Assembly: GCF_019334315.1 (NCBI RefSeq)
Contig: NZ_JAHWGL010000005.1
Location: 1-64,000 of the forward strand
Origin: Hymenobacter profundi
Lineage (GTDB): Bacteria; Bacteroidota; Bacteroidia; Cytophagales; Hymenobacteraceae
Direction of reading: 5' to 3'
DNA length: 64,000 bases
The translations under genes and the position numbers were made by a program. Position 1 is the stretch's first letter, and each line of letters begins with the position of its first letter. Shown here one piece after another: positions 52,112 through 61,497 of the stretch. Under the pieces are notes generated by a model. The model made no database searches, had not been told where the DNA came from, and saw only the letters and a program-made list of their open reading frames with translations.

Positions 52112-52894
52112 ATGAACACCGCCCAGCTGCGGGATTTTCTGGAGGAGCACTACGACCGCTACGACCAGCCCGCTTTCATCGACAACGACCCCATCAGCCT
52201 GCCGCACCGCTTCACGCAGAAGCAGGATATTGAAATCAGTGGGCTGTTTGCGGCGCTGCTGGCCTGGGGGCAGCGCAAAACCATCATCAGCAAAACCAGC
52301 GAGCTGCTGCGCCGCATGGACGACGCACCCTACCAGTTCGTGTTGCATCACTCCGACGAGGACCTGAAGCAGCTGCTGGGCTTTTGTCACCGCACGTTCT
52401 GCGATACGGACCTGCTGTATTTCGTGCACTGGCTGCGGTGGTACTACCAGCAGCACGCGTCGCTGGAGGATGCGTTTTTGCACGGCGCCACGCAAAAAGA
52501 GCGGTTACAAAACTTTCACAATCTATTCTTCAGTCTCGACGACGCGCCTCAGCGCACCCGCAAGCATGTGGCTACTCCGGCCCGCGGCTCGGCTTGCAAA
52601 CGCGTGAATATGTACCTGCGCTGGATGGTGCGCACCGACGCGCGTGGCGTGGATTTTGGCCTTTGGACGCGCCTCGCGCCTGCCGACCTTATTTGCCCCT
52701 GCGACGTGCACGTAGAGCGTATTGCCCGCCGCCTGGGCCTCATGACGCGCACCCTTGTAGATTGGCAAGCCGCCGAAGACCTCACGACTCACCTACGCAC
52801 GTTCGACCCAAAAGACCCCGTGAAGTACGATTTTGCGCTATTTGGACTAGGTGTGGAAGAGAAGCTAGCAAACAAGCAACGAGCAGCTTTATAG
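52112..52894 (+). CDS. TIGR02757 (DUF2400) family protein
   Basis: 260 residues. Conserved features: FIDNDPISLPHRFTQKQDIE, ISGLFAALLAWGQRKTIISK, CKRVNMYLRWMVR and PCDVHVERIARRLGLM, with the pattern of a helix-hairpin DNA-glycosylase-like fold noted for this family. Function unproven; the fold suggests a DNA-repair or base-flipping enzyme. The ATG at 52112 is used; the codons upstream lie in the palindromic repeat. No operon partner. Confidence 0.85.
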   Translation: MNTAQLRDFLEEHYDRYDQPAFIDNDPISLPHRFTQKQDIEISGLFAALLAWGQRKTIISKTSELLRRMDDAPYQFVLHHSDEDLKQLLGFCHRTFCDTDLLYFVHWLRWYYQQHASLEDAFLHGATQKERLQNFHNLFFSLDDAPQRTRKHVATPARGSACKRVNMYLRWMVRTDARGVDFGLWTRLAPADLICPCDVHVERIARRLGLMTRTLVDWQAAEDLTTHLRTFDPKDPVKYDFALFGLGVEEKLANKQRAAL

Positions 52895-53115
52895 CAGGAA
52901 ATTGCTTGAATAATCTCATCGCCGTTAAGTGCTGGTAACAGCCATTATAATGCGATAAACAGCATATATAGCTTCTGCTTCAGAAGGCAAAATAGCGTCT
53001 AATTATAATGGTATAATTCCGTTGAAATATTATAAAATATTGTCATATTTTAAACGATATAGATTGCTCAGCGTAAATAAAGTATAGATATTTTTTCACA
53101 AAAACGCTGAAAATC

Positions 53116-53739
53116 ATGAAAATAACTTCTTTATTCCTCGCTTGTGGATTAGCCGCCGGTATAGCTGGCTGCTCCGGTTCCGAATCGGCAGTAGTAGTAG
53201 GTAGCGACGAACGTGGCGATGCCAACCAAACCGCTACCCCGTACAGTAGCGTGTCTACTACTGATAACTCCGACGCTGTAGATTTCACGAAGTACAAAAC
53301 GTATTCCTGGGCCTCGCAGGTGCGCGATGAGGCCAATACGGTGTACTTTCTCAACGACTTGGTATTCAAAGCTATGGTGCGCGACGCCGTGGACCATGAA
53401 ATGGTTTCGCGGGGCTACACGTACTCGCCTAGCGGCGGCGACCTGCTGCTGAACTTTCGGGTATTCGACCAGCCTACCGAAATCAGATCCAACGAAAATC
53501 TGGGCACCGGTTACTGGGGTGCCAACGAAACCTACGCCTATAATACACGCAACCAAGTGAAACTGGATCGGGGTAGTATCTTGGTACAGATGATTGACCG
53601 CAACAAAAGTGTAGAAGTGTGGCAGGGCTATGCTTCTGGTCTAACTAACGGTAACGCTTTTGATAAAGACAAAAACAAAGTGTACACAGCCGTCGGGCAG
53701 ATATTTAATAAATATGAATACCGTGGCGACAAACTATAG
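53116..53739 (+). CDS. DUF4136 lipoprotein
   Basis: 207 residues. Lipoprotein signal with lipobox AGIAGC, lipidated Cys at residue 19. The mature part fits DUF4136: DFTKYKTYSWA, LVFKAMVRDAVDHEMVSRGY, LLLNFRVFDQPTEI and GSILVQMIDRNKSVEVWQGY. Probably on the periplasmic face of the outer membrane; role unknown. AT-rich leader of about 220 bases upstream with no exact promoter consensus. Confidence 0.85.
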   Translation: MKITSLFLACGLAAGIAGCSGSESAVVVGSDERGDANQTATPYSSVSTTDNSDAVDFTKYKTYSWASQVRDEANTVYFLNDLVFKAMVRDAVDHEMVSRGYTYSPSGGDLLLNFRVFDQPTEIRSNENLGTGYWGANETYAYNTRNQVKLDRGSILVQMIDRNKSVEVWQGYASGLTNGNAFDKDKNKVYTAVGQIFNKYEYRGDKL

Positions 53740-53951
53740 TTGCTTGCTGCCAAGTAGTTATACGAATAAAAGGCCAGTGCTGATGCGCTGGCCTTTTGCT
53801 TTGTGCTGCATCGTGGTGACGATGCACTTATGAAAGAGCTGACCGGTACACGGCCCGTCCGGAAGAAACGTTGTGCCCTACCCAGCTGCGTCGCCGTAAA
53901 AACCACGCTATATATCGTGCAAAGCGAATCTTTCTGCCATGCATCGGTGTT

Positions 53952-53959
53952 TATCTTTG
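53952..53959 (+). promoter_or_regulatory. -7 element of the mutS2 promoter
   Basis: TATCTTTG, exact TAnnTTTG, 36 bases before the TTG start at 53995. No clear TTG at -33. Its position argues against starts further upstream. Confidence 0.6.
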
Positions 53960-53994
53960 TACGTTCTATCAAAATCGCAACGCGCACTTTACTA

Positions 53995-56442
53995 TTGATT
54001 TTTCCGAATAACTTCGAACATAAAATAGGCTTCTCGCAGCTGCGGGAGCTACTGGACTCCTTCTGCCTGAGCACGTTGGGTAGGCAGTTTGTAGCCAAAA
54101 TGCAGTTTCAGACCAAGCACGACCAGCTGCTGAAGCTACTGCAACAAACCGACGAATTTCGCCAGCTGCTGCAATCCGGCGCCGACTTTCCCGGCCAGCA
54201 CTACCACGATGTGCACCAGCACTTGGTGCGCGCCAACCTGCCCGGCGCCTACCTCGACGTAACGGCGTTTTTCGCCATCAAAATGTCGCTGCGGACCATC
54301 CGGGAAGCGCTGGTGTTTTTCGTGCACGCCGAAGAGGGACTGTATCCTACCCTGCGCCTGCTAGGCATTGGCGTGCAGGTAGACCGCAACTTGTTGGCTA
54401 CCTTGGATAAGGTAGTGGACGACGACGGCCACGTGCGCGACAATGCTTCGCCGCTGCTGTTCCAGCTACGCCAGGAGCTGATCAATCGCCAGGGAATGCT
54501 GCGTAAGCAGATTGCGGGCGTGTTGCGCCACGCCCGCGAGCAAGGCTGGGTGCCCGATGGGGCTGAGCCGACCATTCGGGGTGGGCGCTTGGTGCTGCCG
54601 GTGCTGGCTGAGCACAAGCGCCGCGTGAAAGGCCTAATCCACGATGAATCGGCGACGGGCCAGACGGTGTATATCGAGCCGGAAGCGGTGTTCGAGCTGA
54701 ACAACGACATCAAGGACCTAGACAATGCCTACCAGCGCGAGCTGATTCGCATCTTGACCTCGCTCACCGACCAGCTCCGCCCGCACATTCCCGACCTGCG
54801 CAAGGCCTACCAGTACCTGGGGCTGATTGATTTCATTCGGGCCAAAGCCCGCTTGGCGCAGCGCCTGGAAGCCACACTGCCTACCCTGCACCCGCGCCCG
54901 CTGATGCAGTGGCGCACCGTGCGCCACCCGCTGCTGTACCTCGCGTTTCAGGAGCAGAGTAAGAAGAAGCGTAACAGCGACGAGCCGCAGGAAGCACCCC
55001 GCGAGGTGGTGCCGCTGGATATCGACCTGACGCCGGAGCAGCGCGTTTTGCTGATTTCGGGGCCGAACGCTGGGGGTAAGTCCGTGGCCATGAAGACGGT
55101 AGGGCTGGTGCAGTACATGCTGCAATGCGGCCTGCTGATTCCGGCCGACGGCACCTCCGAGGCGGGCGTATTCGAGGACGTATTTCTGGACATCGGCGAC
55201 GAGCAGAGCCTGGAAAACGACTTGAGTACGTACTCCTCGCACTTGCTGAACATGAAGCAGTTTCTGCTATTCGCCGGCAAGCGCAGCCTGATTTTGATTG
55301 ACGAATTTGGTACTGGTACCGAGCCCGTACTGGGCGGCGCCATTGCCGAAGCCGTGCTCAATCAACTCAATCAGGTGCGGGCGTTTGGGGTAGTCACCAC
55401 CCACTACACCAACCTCAAGAACTTCGCCGAGCGCACGGCGGGCATCGTAAACGGCGCCATGCGCTACGACCCCGAGCAGCTGCAACCGCTCTACCGCCTG
55501 GAAATCGGCAAGCCGGGCTCGTCGTTTGCCATCGAGATTGCGCGCAAAATTGGGTTGCCCAAGCAGATTGTGGAGCGCGCTACCCAGCTGGTAGGCAAGG
55601 ATAAAATCCGCTACGACCGCCTGCTCGAAGGTCTTGAAAAAGAGAAAACCGAGCTAGAGCAGCGTACCGCCGAAGCCACGAAGCAGGAGCGCCGACTGAA
55701 GAAAGCGGCTCAGGAATATCAAGACCTGAAGCGCTACCTCGAAGAAACCCAGCTCGACGTACTGCGCGACGCCAAGCAGAAAGCCAAAGCGCTGCTGAAA
55801 GACACCAATCAGCAGATTGAGGCGACTATCACCGAAATCCGCCGCTCGCAGGCCGAGAAGGAGCAGACCAAGGAGGCTCGCCAAAAGCTCGATACGTTTG
55901 TGCGCGAAAAGCTGCAAATAGAGCCGCCCAAGCCCCGCCCTACCCGCGAAATGGCCGACGCCGCTACCCTAAAGGCCGGCGACCGGGTAGCCCTGCTCGG
56001 GCAGGAAGGCCACGGCGAAATCATTGGGGTGAAGGGCAAAAACGCTGAGGTGCTATTCGGCGGCATGAAAACCTTCGTGAAGGTGAGCCAGCTCGAAAAG
56101 CTGAGCCGGGCCGAAGTGCGCGAGCGGGAGAAGAAGGCCGAAAAAGCCGTGTACTCCGGTGCCGGCGCGGGCATGGACCTCACGGGTCGCATGGCCGATT
56201 TCAGCCCTACCCTCGACCTACGCGGCGAGCGGGCCGAGGACGCTCTGCACAAAGTAATGGCCTTCGTAGACGACGCCGTGATGTTCGGCATCCCCGAAAT
56301 CAAGGTGTTGCACGGCCGTGGCAATGGCATCTTGCGCCAAGTGGTGCGCGACTACCTCCGCTCCGTGCGCAGCATTGCCACCGTGGGCGACGAGCACGCC
56401 GACCGCGGCGGCGACGGCGTAACGCTGGCTGTGCTGAAGTAA
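53995..56442 (+). CDS. mutS2: MutS2 family endonuclease
   Basis: 815 residues from the TTG at 53995 (IFPNNFEHKIGFSQLRELLD is the family start; no ATG is suitably placed, and a -7 promoter element lies upstream at 53952). Middle: lever and clamp helices with RGGRLVLPVLAEHKRRVKGL and VYIEPEAVFELNNDI. ATPase: GPNAGGKSVAMKTVGLVQYM, EDVFLDIGDEQSLENDLSTY, LILIDEFGTGTEP. Then a long charged coiled coil and the C-terminal Smr domain with LDLRGERAEDALHKV and VLHGRGNGILRQ. MutS2 acts on recombination intermediates and, in other bacteria, on collided ribosomes. Complete, ended by a bidirectional hairpin. Confidence 0.94.
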   Translation: MIFPNNFEHKIGFSQLRELLDSFCLSTLGRQFVAKMQFQTKHDQLLKLLQQTDEFRQLLQSGADFPGQHYHDVHQHLVRANLPGAYLDVTAFFAIKMSLRTIREALVFFVHAEEGLYPTLRLLGIGVQVDRNLLATLDKVVDDDGHVRDNASPLLFQLRQELINRQGMLRKQIAGVLRHAREQGWVPDGAEPTIRGGRLVLPVLAEHKRRVKGLIHDESATGQTVYIEPEAVFELNNDIKDLDNAYQRELIRILTSLTDQLRPHIPDLRKAYQYLGLIDFIRAKARLAQRLEATLPTLHPRPLMQWRTVRHPLLYLAFQEQSKKKRNSDEPQEAPREVVPLDIDLTPEQRVLLISGPNAGGKSVAMKTVGLVQYMLQCGLLIPADGTSEAGVFEDVFLDIGDEQSLENDLSTYSSHLLNMKQFLLFAGKRSLILIDEFGTGTEPVLGGAIAEAVLNQLNQVRAFGVVTTHYTNLKNFAERTAGIVNGAMRYDPEQLQPLYRLEIGKPGSSFAIEIARKIGLPKQIVERATQLVGKDKIRYDRLLEGLEKEKTELEQRTAEATKQERRLKKAAQEYQDLKRYLEETQLDVLRDAKQKAKALLKDTNQQIEATITEIRRSQAEKEQTKEARQKLDTFVREKLQIEPPKPRPTREMADAATLKAGDRVALLGQEGHGEIIGVKGKNAEVLFGGMKTFVKVSQLEKLSRAEVREREKKAEKAVYSGAGAGMDLTGRMADFSPTLDLRGERAEDALHKVMAFVDDAVMFGIPEIKVLHGRGNGILRQVVRDYLRSVRSIATVGDEHADRGGDGVTLAVLK

Positions 56443-56516
56443 ACTATGTGTAGGGGTGCCTTGCAGGCGTCCACTCGTCAGGACTGCATGCTATAGCCGT
56501 GCGCTCATCAACAACT

Positions 56517-56556
56517 AAAAAGCCCCCACACTAAACAAGTAGTGTAGGGGCTTTTT
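56517..56556. terminator. bidirectional terminator between mutS2 and mscS
   Basis: AAAAAGCCCCCACACTA pairs with TAGTGTAGGGGCTTTTT (one bulge or mismatch), six-base loop, T runs on both strands. Confidence 0.93.
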
Positions 56557-56573
56557 CTTTGCGCAAAAGCAAA

Positions 56574-57560
56574 CTAGGCCGGTTTCTCTTCCGTAGCTTT
56601 CTCTTCCAAAGCCGGCGTGGTTTCGGGCTCGGGGCGGGGGATTTCGCGGGCAGGGCGGGGCACGTCGCCGTTGCCGGCGGGCCAGCCTTCGCGCTGGGCG
56701 CGCCGGTCGCCGTCGGTTTCTTCGGTCTGGTCGTGCAGCAGGATTTGCTGGGTAGGGAAAGGCAGGTCGATGCCGTTGAGTACCAGCTTGTTTTTGATGG
56801 CCTCCAGCACGCCGTCCATCGACTCCATGTAGTCGGAGCGGCGGGGCGGGTTGATCCACCAACGAGCGCGTAGGTTCACGGTACTATCAGCCAAATCTAC
56901 CACCAAGGCTTCCGGGGCCGGGTCAGAAAGCACGCCTTCTACCTCGCGCATAGCCTCTAGCATCAACTGGCGCGCCTTGGCAATATCGTCGCCGTAGCCA
57001 ATTCCCACGTCGTATTGCAGGCGGCGCTTTTCGTAGGCCGTGTTTACGGTTACGGAGTTGATGAAAAGTTCAGCGTTCGGAATCACCACCCGACGGCCAT
57101 CATAGGTTTTGATGGTGGTGGCGCGGGTCTGAATGGTTTCGACAGTGCCCTCAAAATCTTTGTATTTAATCTGGTCGTTGATTTTGAACGGTTCGGTGAG
57201 CAGAAGCAGAATACCCGCCAGGAAATTCTGAAAGATGTCTTTGAATGCAAAGCCGATGGCCACGCCGCCTACCCCCAGCGCGCTGATGAGCGTAGTAGGG
57301 GTGAAGCTGGGAATCATGACGGTGAACGTGACCAGAATGCCAACAATCAGCATAAATACGTAGGCCAGCCGGCTTAATAGCAGCGTCAGGCTTTGACTTT
57401 GCTGGCGGCTGGCCGTCACTTTCCGAACCAGCGACCGGACGCCGCTGGCAATAAACAGGAAGATAACGAAGACAACAATCCCCAGAATCAGGTTGGGTAG
57501 CAGGGCCATAAAATCCCTGCCCATGGCATTTATCTTCTGCCAGGCAATAGAAAAATTCAT
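56574..57560 (-). CDS. MscS family mechanosensitive channel
   Basis: 328 residues. Three membrane helices (about 18-38, 60-85, 90-115). The pore helix is rich in Gly/Ala (LISALGVGGVAIGFAFKDIF then QNFLAGILLL), followed by the beta domain (FKINDQIKYKDFEGTVETIQ, VVIPNAELFINSVTVNTAYE) and an alpha/beta domain (YDVGIGYGDDIAKARQLML). A C-terminal acidic-proline extension of about 70 residues is extra to the core. Opens under membrane tension to release solutes in hypo-osmotic shock. The ATG at 57560 is used. Confidence 0.92.
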   Translation of the reverse strand: MNFSIAWQKINAMGRDFMALLPNLILGIVVFVIFLFIASGVRSLVRKVTASRQQSQSLTLLLSRLAYVFMLIVGILVTFTVMIPSFTPTTLISALGVGGVAIGFAFKDIFQNFLAGILLLLTEPFKINDQIKYKDFEGTVETIQTRATTIKTYDGRRVVIPNAELFINSVTVNTAYEKRRLQYDVGIGYGDDIAKARQLMLEAMREVEGVLSDPAPEALVVDLADSTVNLRARWWINPPRRSDYMESMDGVLEAIKNKLVLNGIDLPFPTQQILLHDQTEETDGDRRAQREGWPAGNGDVPRPAREIPRPEPETTPALEEKATEEKPA

Positions 57561-57664
57561 AGAAATACGCACTGGTAACCTGCCAGCAGCATAGCGGGCA
57601 GTTGGTAGGAGCTTGACAGTAGACACGTAAGTTGCCGCTCCAGGGTTACCAGCAGAGACTTCTG

Positions 57665-58696
57665 CTACATGATATTCACCTCGGGGTGCAGCTCCACGCC
57701 AAACTTGGCCCGCACCGATGCAATAATCTCATACGCCAGCGCTTGAATATCGGCGCCGCGTGCTGCGCCGTGGTTTACTAGCACCAGCGCCTGCCGGTCG
57801 TGCACGCCGTAGTCGCCGCGGCGGTGGCCTTTCCAACCGCTGTGCTCAATCAGCCAGGCTGCGGGCACCTTCACGCCGCCGGGCACGGGGTAGCCGGGCA
57901 GGTCGGGGTAGGCGACTTTCAACTCGTCGTACTTATGCTGGGAGAGTTCAGGATTTTTGAAGAACGAGCCGGCGTTGCCGATTTCGGCAGGGTCGGGGAG
58001 CTTGCTGCGGCGGATGCTGATAATCGCCTCGCTCACTTGGCGGGGGGTAGGGTCCGTGTCGATGCCCATGTCCTGCAAAGTGGTAGCAATGGCCCCGTAG
58101 CTGACGTTGAGCCGGGCCTCGCGCAGCAGGCGAAATACCACGCTGGTCACGATAAACTGGTTTTTCAGCGGACCTTTGAACACGCTTTCGCGGTAGCCGA
58201 AGCCGCAGGCGGCCCGGTCGAACGTACGCACCGCGCCGGTGCTGATTTCCATGGCTTCCAGGTACTCAAAGGTATCCTGCAACTCGGCACCGTAGGCCCC
58301 AATGTTTTGCAGCGGTGCGGCGCCCACCGTGCCCGGAATCAGCGACAGGTTCTCAATCCCACTCAGGTCCTGATCCAAGGCAAACTGCACCAGCCCGTGC
58401 CACGACTCGCCCGCTCCGGCCCGCACTAGCGCCGTGCCGCTGGCCGTATCTTCCTCCGTAATCTCCAGCCCGCGAATCTCGTTTTTGAGCACTACCCCCT
58501 CGAAGTCCTTGGTGAAAAGCAGGTTGCTCCCGCCACCGAGAATGAGCTTCTCCGCTTGTTGCACGTCGGGCAGTTGCAGCAGCGCCCGCAGTTCCTCCGC
58601 GCTGGCAAAGCGAGCAAACAGCCGGGCGTGGGCATCAATGCCGAACGTGTTGTAGGAGCGAAGAGAAACGTTGGTTTCGAGGGTAGGAGTACGCAT
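57665..58696 (-). CDS. murB: UDP-N-acetylenolpyruvoylglucosamine reductase
   Basis: 343 residues, type I MurB length. FAD-binding part: LRSYNTFGIDAHARLFARFA, LILGGGSNLLFTKDFEGVVL, GAGESWHGLVQFALDQDLSG, SLIPGTVGAAPLQNIGAYGA. The catalytic serine lies in IGNAGSFFKNPE; the C-terminal segment has GYPVPGGVKVPAAWLIEHSG. Reduces UDP-GlcNAc-enolpyruvate to UDP-MurNAc for peptidoglycan synthesis. Start at the ATG 58696; 14 more open codons precede it but lack family match. Confidence 0.95.
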   Translation of the reverse strand: MRTPTLETNVSLRSYNTFGIDAHARLFARFASAEELRALLQLPDVQQAEKLILGGGSNLLFTKDFEGVVLKNEIRGLEITEEDTASGTALVRAGAGESWHGLVQFALDQDLSGIENLSLIPGTVGAAPLQNIGAYGAELQDTFEYLEAMEISTGAVRTFDRAACGFGYRESVFKGPLKNQFIVTSVVFRLLREARLNVSYGAIATTLQDMGIDTDPTPRQVSEAIISIRRSKLPDPAEIGNAGSFFKNPELSQHKYDELKVAYPDLPGYPVPGGVKVPAAWLIEHSGWKGHRRGDYGVHDRQALVLVNHGAARGADIQALAYEIIASVRAKFGVELHPEVNIM

Positions 58697-58783
58697 AGCG
58701 CAAAGATAAGCCGTAACGCGAACCAGCGCTTTATCCAAACGTGCGCTAGTATTTAGAGGCTAGCTAAAAAGGCTTCCAGAACG

Positions 58784-58924
58784 GTGTAGAGACGCATATT
58801 TGCGTCTCGTCGTTGAATGAGTTCGGCCACACAACGCGGCTGATGAGACGCATCCTTGCATCCCGTCGTTGAACGATTCCGGCTACACGGCGCGGCCGAT
58901 GAGACGCAAGTATGCGTCTCTACA
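58784..58924. repeat. compound palindromic repeat of the GTGTAGAGACGCA family, copy 3
   Basis: The outer ends GTGTAGAGACGCATATTTGC and GCAAGTATGCGTCTCTACA are as in copies 1 and 2. Between them is a further internal unit (GATGAGACGCATCCTTGCAT followed by CCCGTCGTTGAACGATTCCG), so one repeat seems to have inserted in, or recombined with, another. Confidence 0.85.
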
Positions 58925-58967
58925 TTGTTCACTAGCAAATAGCCGCTTAGCAACGCTAGGCTTCACG

Positions 58968-60365
58968 CTACCGCACCCGGTAGCCGCTCACCGCATAGAA
59001 CAGCAGGTAGGCGTAGCACAGCGCGGGTATGATGAAGGCGATGCGTAGTCCGCCGCCGTTGGTAGCAATGAAGCCCATGAGGGGCGGAATGATAGCGCCA
59101 CCCACAATGGCCATAATCAGGTAAGACGAACCTTGTTTGGTGAATGCTCCTAACCCCTTGATAGCCAGCGGGAAGATAACCGGCCATATAATGGAGTTCA
59201 TCAGGCCGCAGAGCACAATCAGCCACAGGGCCGTTTCGCCGGCCATGAGCACCGACGCGAGCACCAGCCCTACCCCCATGGTGCACACCCCTACCAATAG
59301 AAAACGGTCGTTGAAGCGGCGCAGCAGCGGAATGCCCACAATACGTCCTATCATCGACCCAAACCAGTAGGAGGCCACCAGCACGGCCCCCACCGCTTTA
59401 GTGAAGCCAGCGGTAGTGTCAATCGGATCGGGAGCCTGGCCGAACAGAGCGGCTGCCCAGCTGGTAGCCGCGCTTAGGCCGCGCACCAACTGCTGCGTGA
59501 AGCTGCTGAGTTGCGTAATGCCCTGCGCCTCGCCGTAGCGAATCAGGAAAGAGCCTAGGCCTACTTCTACACCCACGTACAGGAAAATAGCCCCAATGCC
59601 CAGCACCAAATGGCGAAAATCCAGCGCCGAGCGACGGCCGGCCACTGGCGCCGCCACAGCTTCGGTTTCATCCACCGGAATGCTGTCGATTTCAGGCAGC
59701 TTCAGCAGAAAAAATACGCCTGCCAGCACCGCTAGGAAAATAGCTAAACCCAGGTAGGGCGTTTTCACCAGCGCCGATTCTTCGGCCAGGCGCTGGGCGG
59801 TAGGGAGGGCTGCCAGCCGGGCCTTCAGCACCGCCGAGCCGCCAAACAGCAACAGCCCGCCCACCAGCGGGGACAGGGTGCCGCCCAGGTTATTGGCCAC
59901 GCCCACAATGCTCACGCGACTGGCTGCCTGCCGTGCGGGCCCCAGTACCGCCACGTAGGGGTTGGCCGCTACTTGCAGCAGCGTCACGCCCGCGCCCAGC
60001 GCCGCCAGGCCCGCCAAAAACAGCCCAAATGCCTGCGTATTAGCGGCCGGAATAAACAGCAACGCCCCGCAGGCCATGATCAGCAGCCCCAGCACAATGC
60101 CGCGCTTATAGCCTACCTTCTCCAAAATGCGCCCCGCCGGCAGCGACATCAGAAAATACGCCCCAAAAAACGCCGATTGCACTGCCGTCGACTCAAAGTC
60201 GGTGAGCTGGCACACGTCTTTGAGGTAGGGCATCAGCACGTCGTTGAAGTTCGTGACGGCCCCAAACAGGAAGAACAAGGCCGTCATGGCGGCCATGGGC
60301 ACGAAGTAGCTGCCCGTAGTAGCCGTAGCGGCGGTAGGCGAGGAGGTAGTAATGGGAGCAGCCAT
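58968..60365 (-). CDS. sugar:H+ symporter, FucP/glucose-galactose family
   Basis: 465 residues, 12 membrane helices. The major facilitator loop signatures FLFGAVTNFNDVLMPYLKDV, YFLMSLPAGRILEKVGYKRG and VGVANNLGGTLSPLVGGLLL fit the FucP/GluP group, as does the extended loop after helix 6. The substrate (L-fucose, glucose or galactose) cannot be decided. No sugar-catabolism gene lies alongside. Start at the ATG 60365. Confidence 0.9.
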   Translation of the reverse strand: MAAPITTSSPTAATATTGSYFVPMAAMTALFFLFGAVTNFNDVLMPYLKDVCQLTDFESTAVQSAFFGAYFLMSLPAGRILEKVGYKRGIVLGLLIMACGALLFIPAANTQAFGLFLAGLAALGAGVTLLQVAANPYVAVLGPARQAASRVSIVGVANNLGGTLSPLVGGLLLFGGSAVLKARLAALPTAQRLAEESALVKTPYLGLAIFLAVLAGVFFLLKLPEIDSIPVDETEAVAAPVAGRRSALDFRHLVLGIGAIFLYVGVEVGLGSFLIRYGEAQGITQLSSFTQQLVRGLSAATSWAAALFGQAPDPIDTTAGFTKAVGAVLVASYWFGSMIGRIVGIPLLRRFNDRFLLVGVCTMGVGLVLASVLMAGETALWLIVLCGLMNSIIWPVIFPLAIKGLGAFTKQGSSYLIMAIVGGAIIPPLMGFIATNGGGLRIAFIIPALCYAYLLFYAVSGYRVR

Positions 60366-60508
60366 ACAGGCAAGAATAAGCGAGGAAACAACAAAACGGC
60401 CCTTGCGGGCCGGGAGTAATGTTACGGAATTTGGGGGTAACTACTCTACCGTGTCACTACAACATAGTATCCCGCTTGCCTATTGTGCGGTCGTATGTTG
60501 CCGTTGTT

Positions 60509-60925
60509 TTACCTGTGTAGTATTTGCAGCGTTTTGTTGTCCTTGGTGCCGTTAAAAAACTTGTCCAGCACGGCCTGAAAAACTGGATCTGCTTTGGGTA
60601 GGGACGCAAACAGCGTCATAGAGGATTTTAGCTTCAGATCATCGGGGCTGCCAAAAACGCTGGTTGCATTGCTGGCACTGAGCGTCAGCAATGCATTGCT
60701 GATTTCCAATAATCTGCTTCCTAAAACAGGATGAGCGAGATACGCCTCGGCTTCTGCTGCGTCTTGTATAGCATAGAATTTCGACGTTTCGCTGAAGCCT
60801 AAGCCTTGTATCTGTGGAAAAATATACCACATCCAATGGCTGCGCTTTCGTCCGTTTTTTATTTCGGATAAGGCAGTTTGGTAGTCGGATTTTTGGGCGT
60901 CGAGGAAGCGGGTTAGATTGGGCAT
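60509..60925 (-). CDS. DUF1810 family protein
   Basis: 138 residues. The family pattern is clear: RFLDAQKSDYQTALSEIKNG, KRSHWMWYIFPQIQGLGFSE, KFYAIQDAAEAEAYLAHPVL and a final KFFNGTKDNKTLQIL. Alpha-helical cytoplasmic protein; function unknown, with some homologues linked to tRNA or stress genes. Seven bases after the disrupted gene upstream, in the same direction, so originally perhaps an operon. GC somewhat lower than the main genome. Confidence 0.88.
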   Translation of the reverse strand: MPNLTRFLDAQKSDYQTALSEIKNGRKRSHWMWYIFPQIQGLGFSETSKFYAIQDAAEAEAYLAHPVLGSRLLEISNALLTLSASNATSVFGSPDDLKLKSSMTLFASLPKADPVFQAVLDKFFNGTKDNKTLQILHR

Positions 60926-60932
60926 GTTTATT

Positions 60933-61328
60933 TTACTTGTAGTTTTCTAAAGCGTATTTCACATTTTTATTTCCAGTATTTGATAATGATTTTATGGCTT
61001 TGTGTGCTTTGGTAGTTTGAATACCCATTAGTGCATGAATACACTTTCGTAGCGTTGATTCCATTTCATCATCAAACGGTCTATAAATTTCTGCCATTTG
61101 AGCAATTTTCATAATTGGAGTTATGAAGATGTTGTCTCTTAGGTTCTTAAGGTAGATCAGGTTCACTACGTCCTCATGTTGATGATGCCATGTTACTGAT
61201 AATATCTTTTCAATTATTTTATAGAATACATTTTCAATTTCTTTTGACTGGGTGAAAAGAATTGTTATGCAGTTTTCAAGTTTCTCTTCATTCTACTCTT
61301 TAATCGCCTGATTCAATTGCTCTAACAT
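60933..61328 (-). pseudogene. helical low-GC protein gene with an in-frame TAG
   Basis: From the ATG at 61328 the minus strand reads MLEQLNQAIKE-stop-NEEKLENCITILFTQS, IENVFYKIIEKILSVTWHHQ, EDVVNLIYLKNLRDNIFITP and ends NKNVKYALENYK. The only interruption is TAG at 61293-61295 (codon 12). An alternative is that translation starts later at a TTG or GTG codon (a GTG at 61166 leaves 77 residues) and the N-terminus is dispensable. The helix content resembles HEAT-like repeats, but no family was recognised. GC is clearly low. Confidence 0.55.
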
Positions 61329-61497
61329 TTGTTTATCTGTCTGCTGAAAACAAAAATTAATTAAAATATACTTAGAGTAGATAAATGTTGATTATTGGCA
61401 ATATGCTATAGATTTATGCAACGTGAATTGAATTTCCAGTTATTAGCAGGTCATCTAAGATAATACTTCTCACTCTATCCAAAATACTTCCCGCTTC

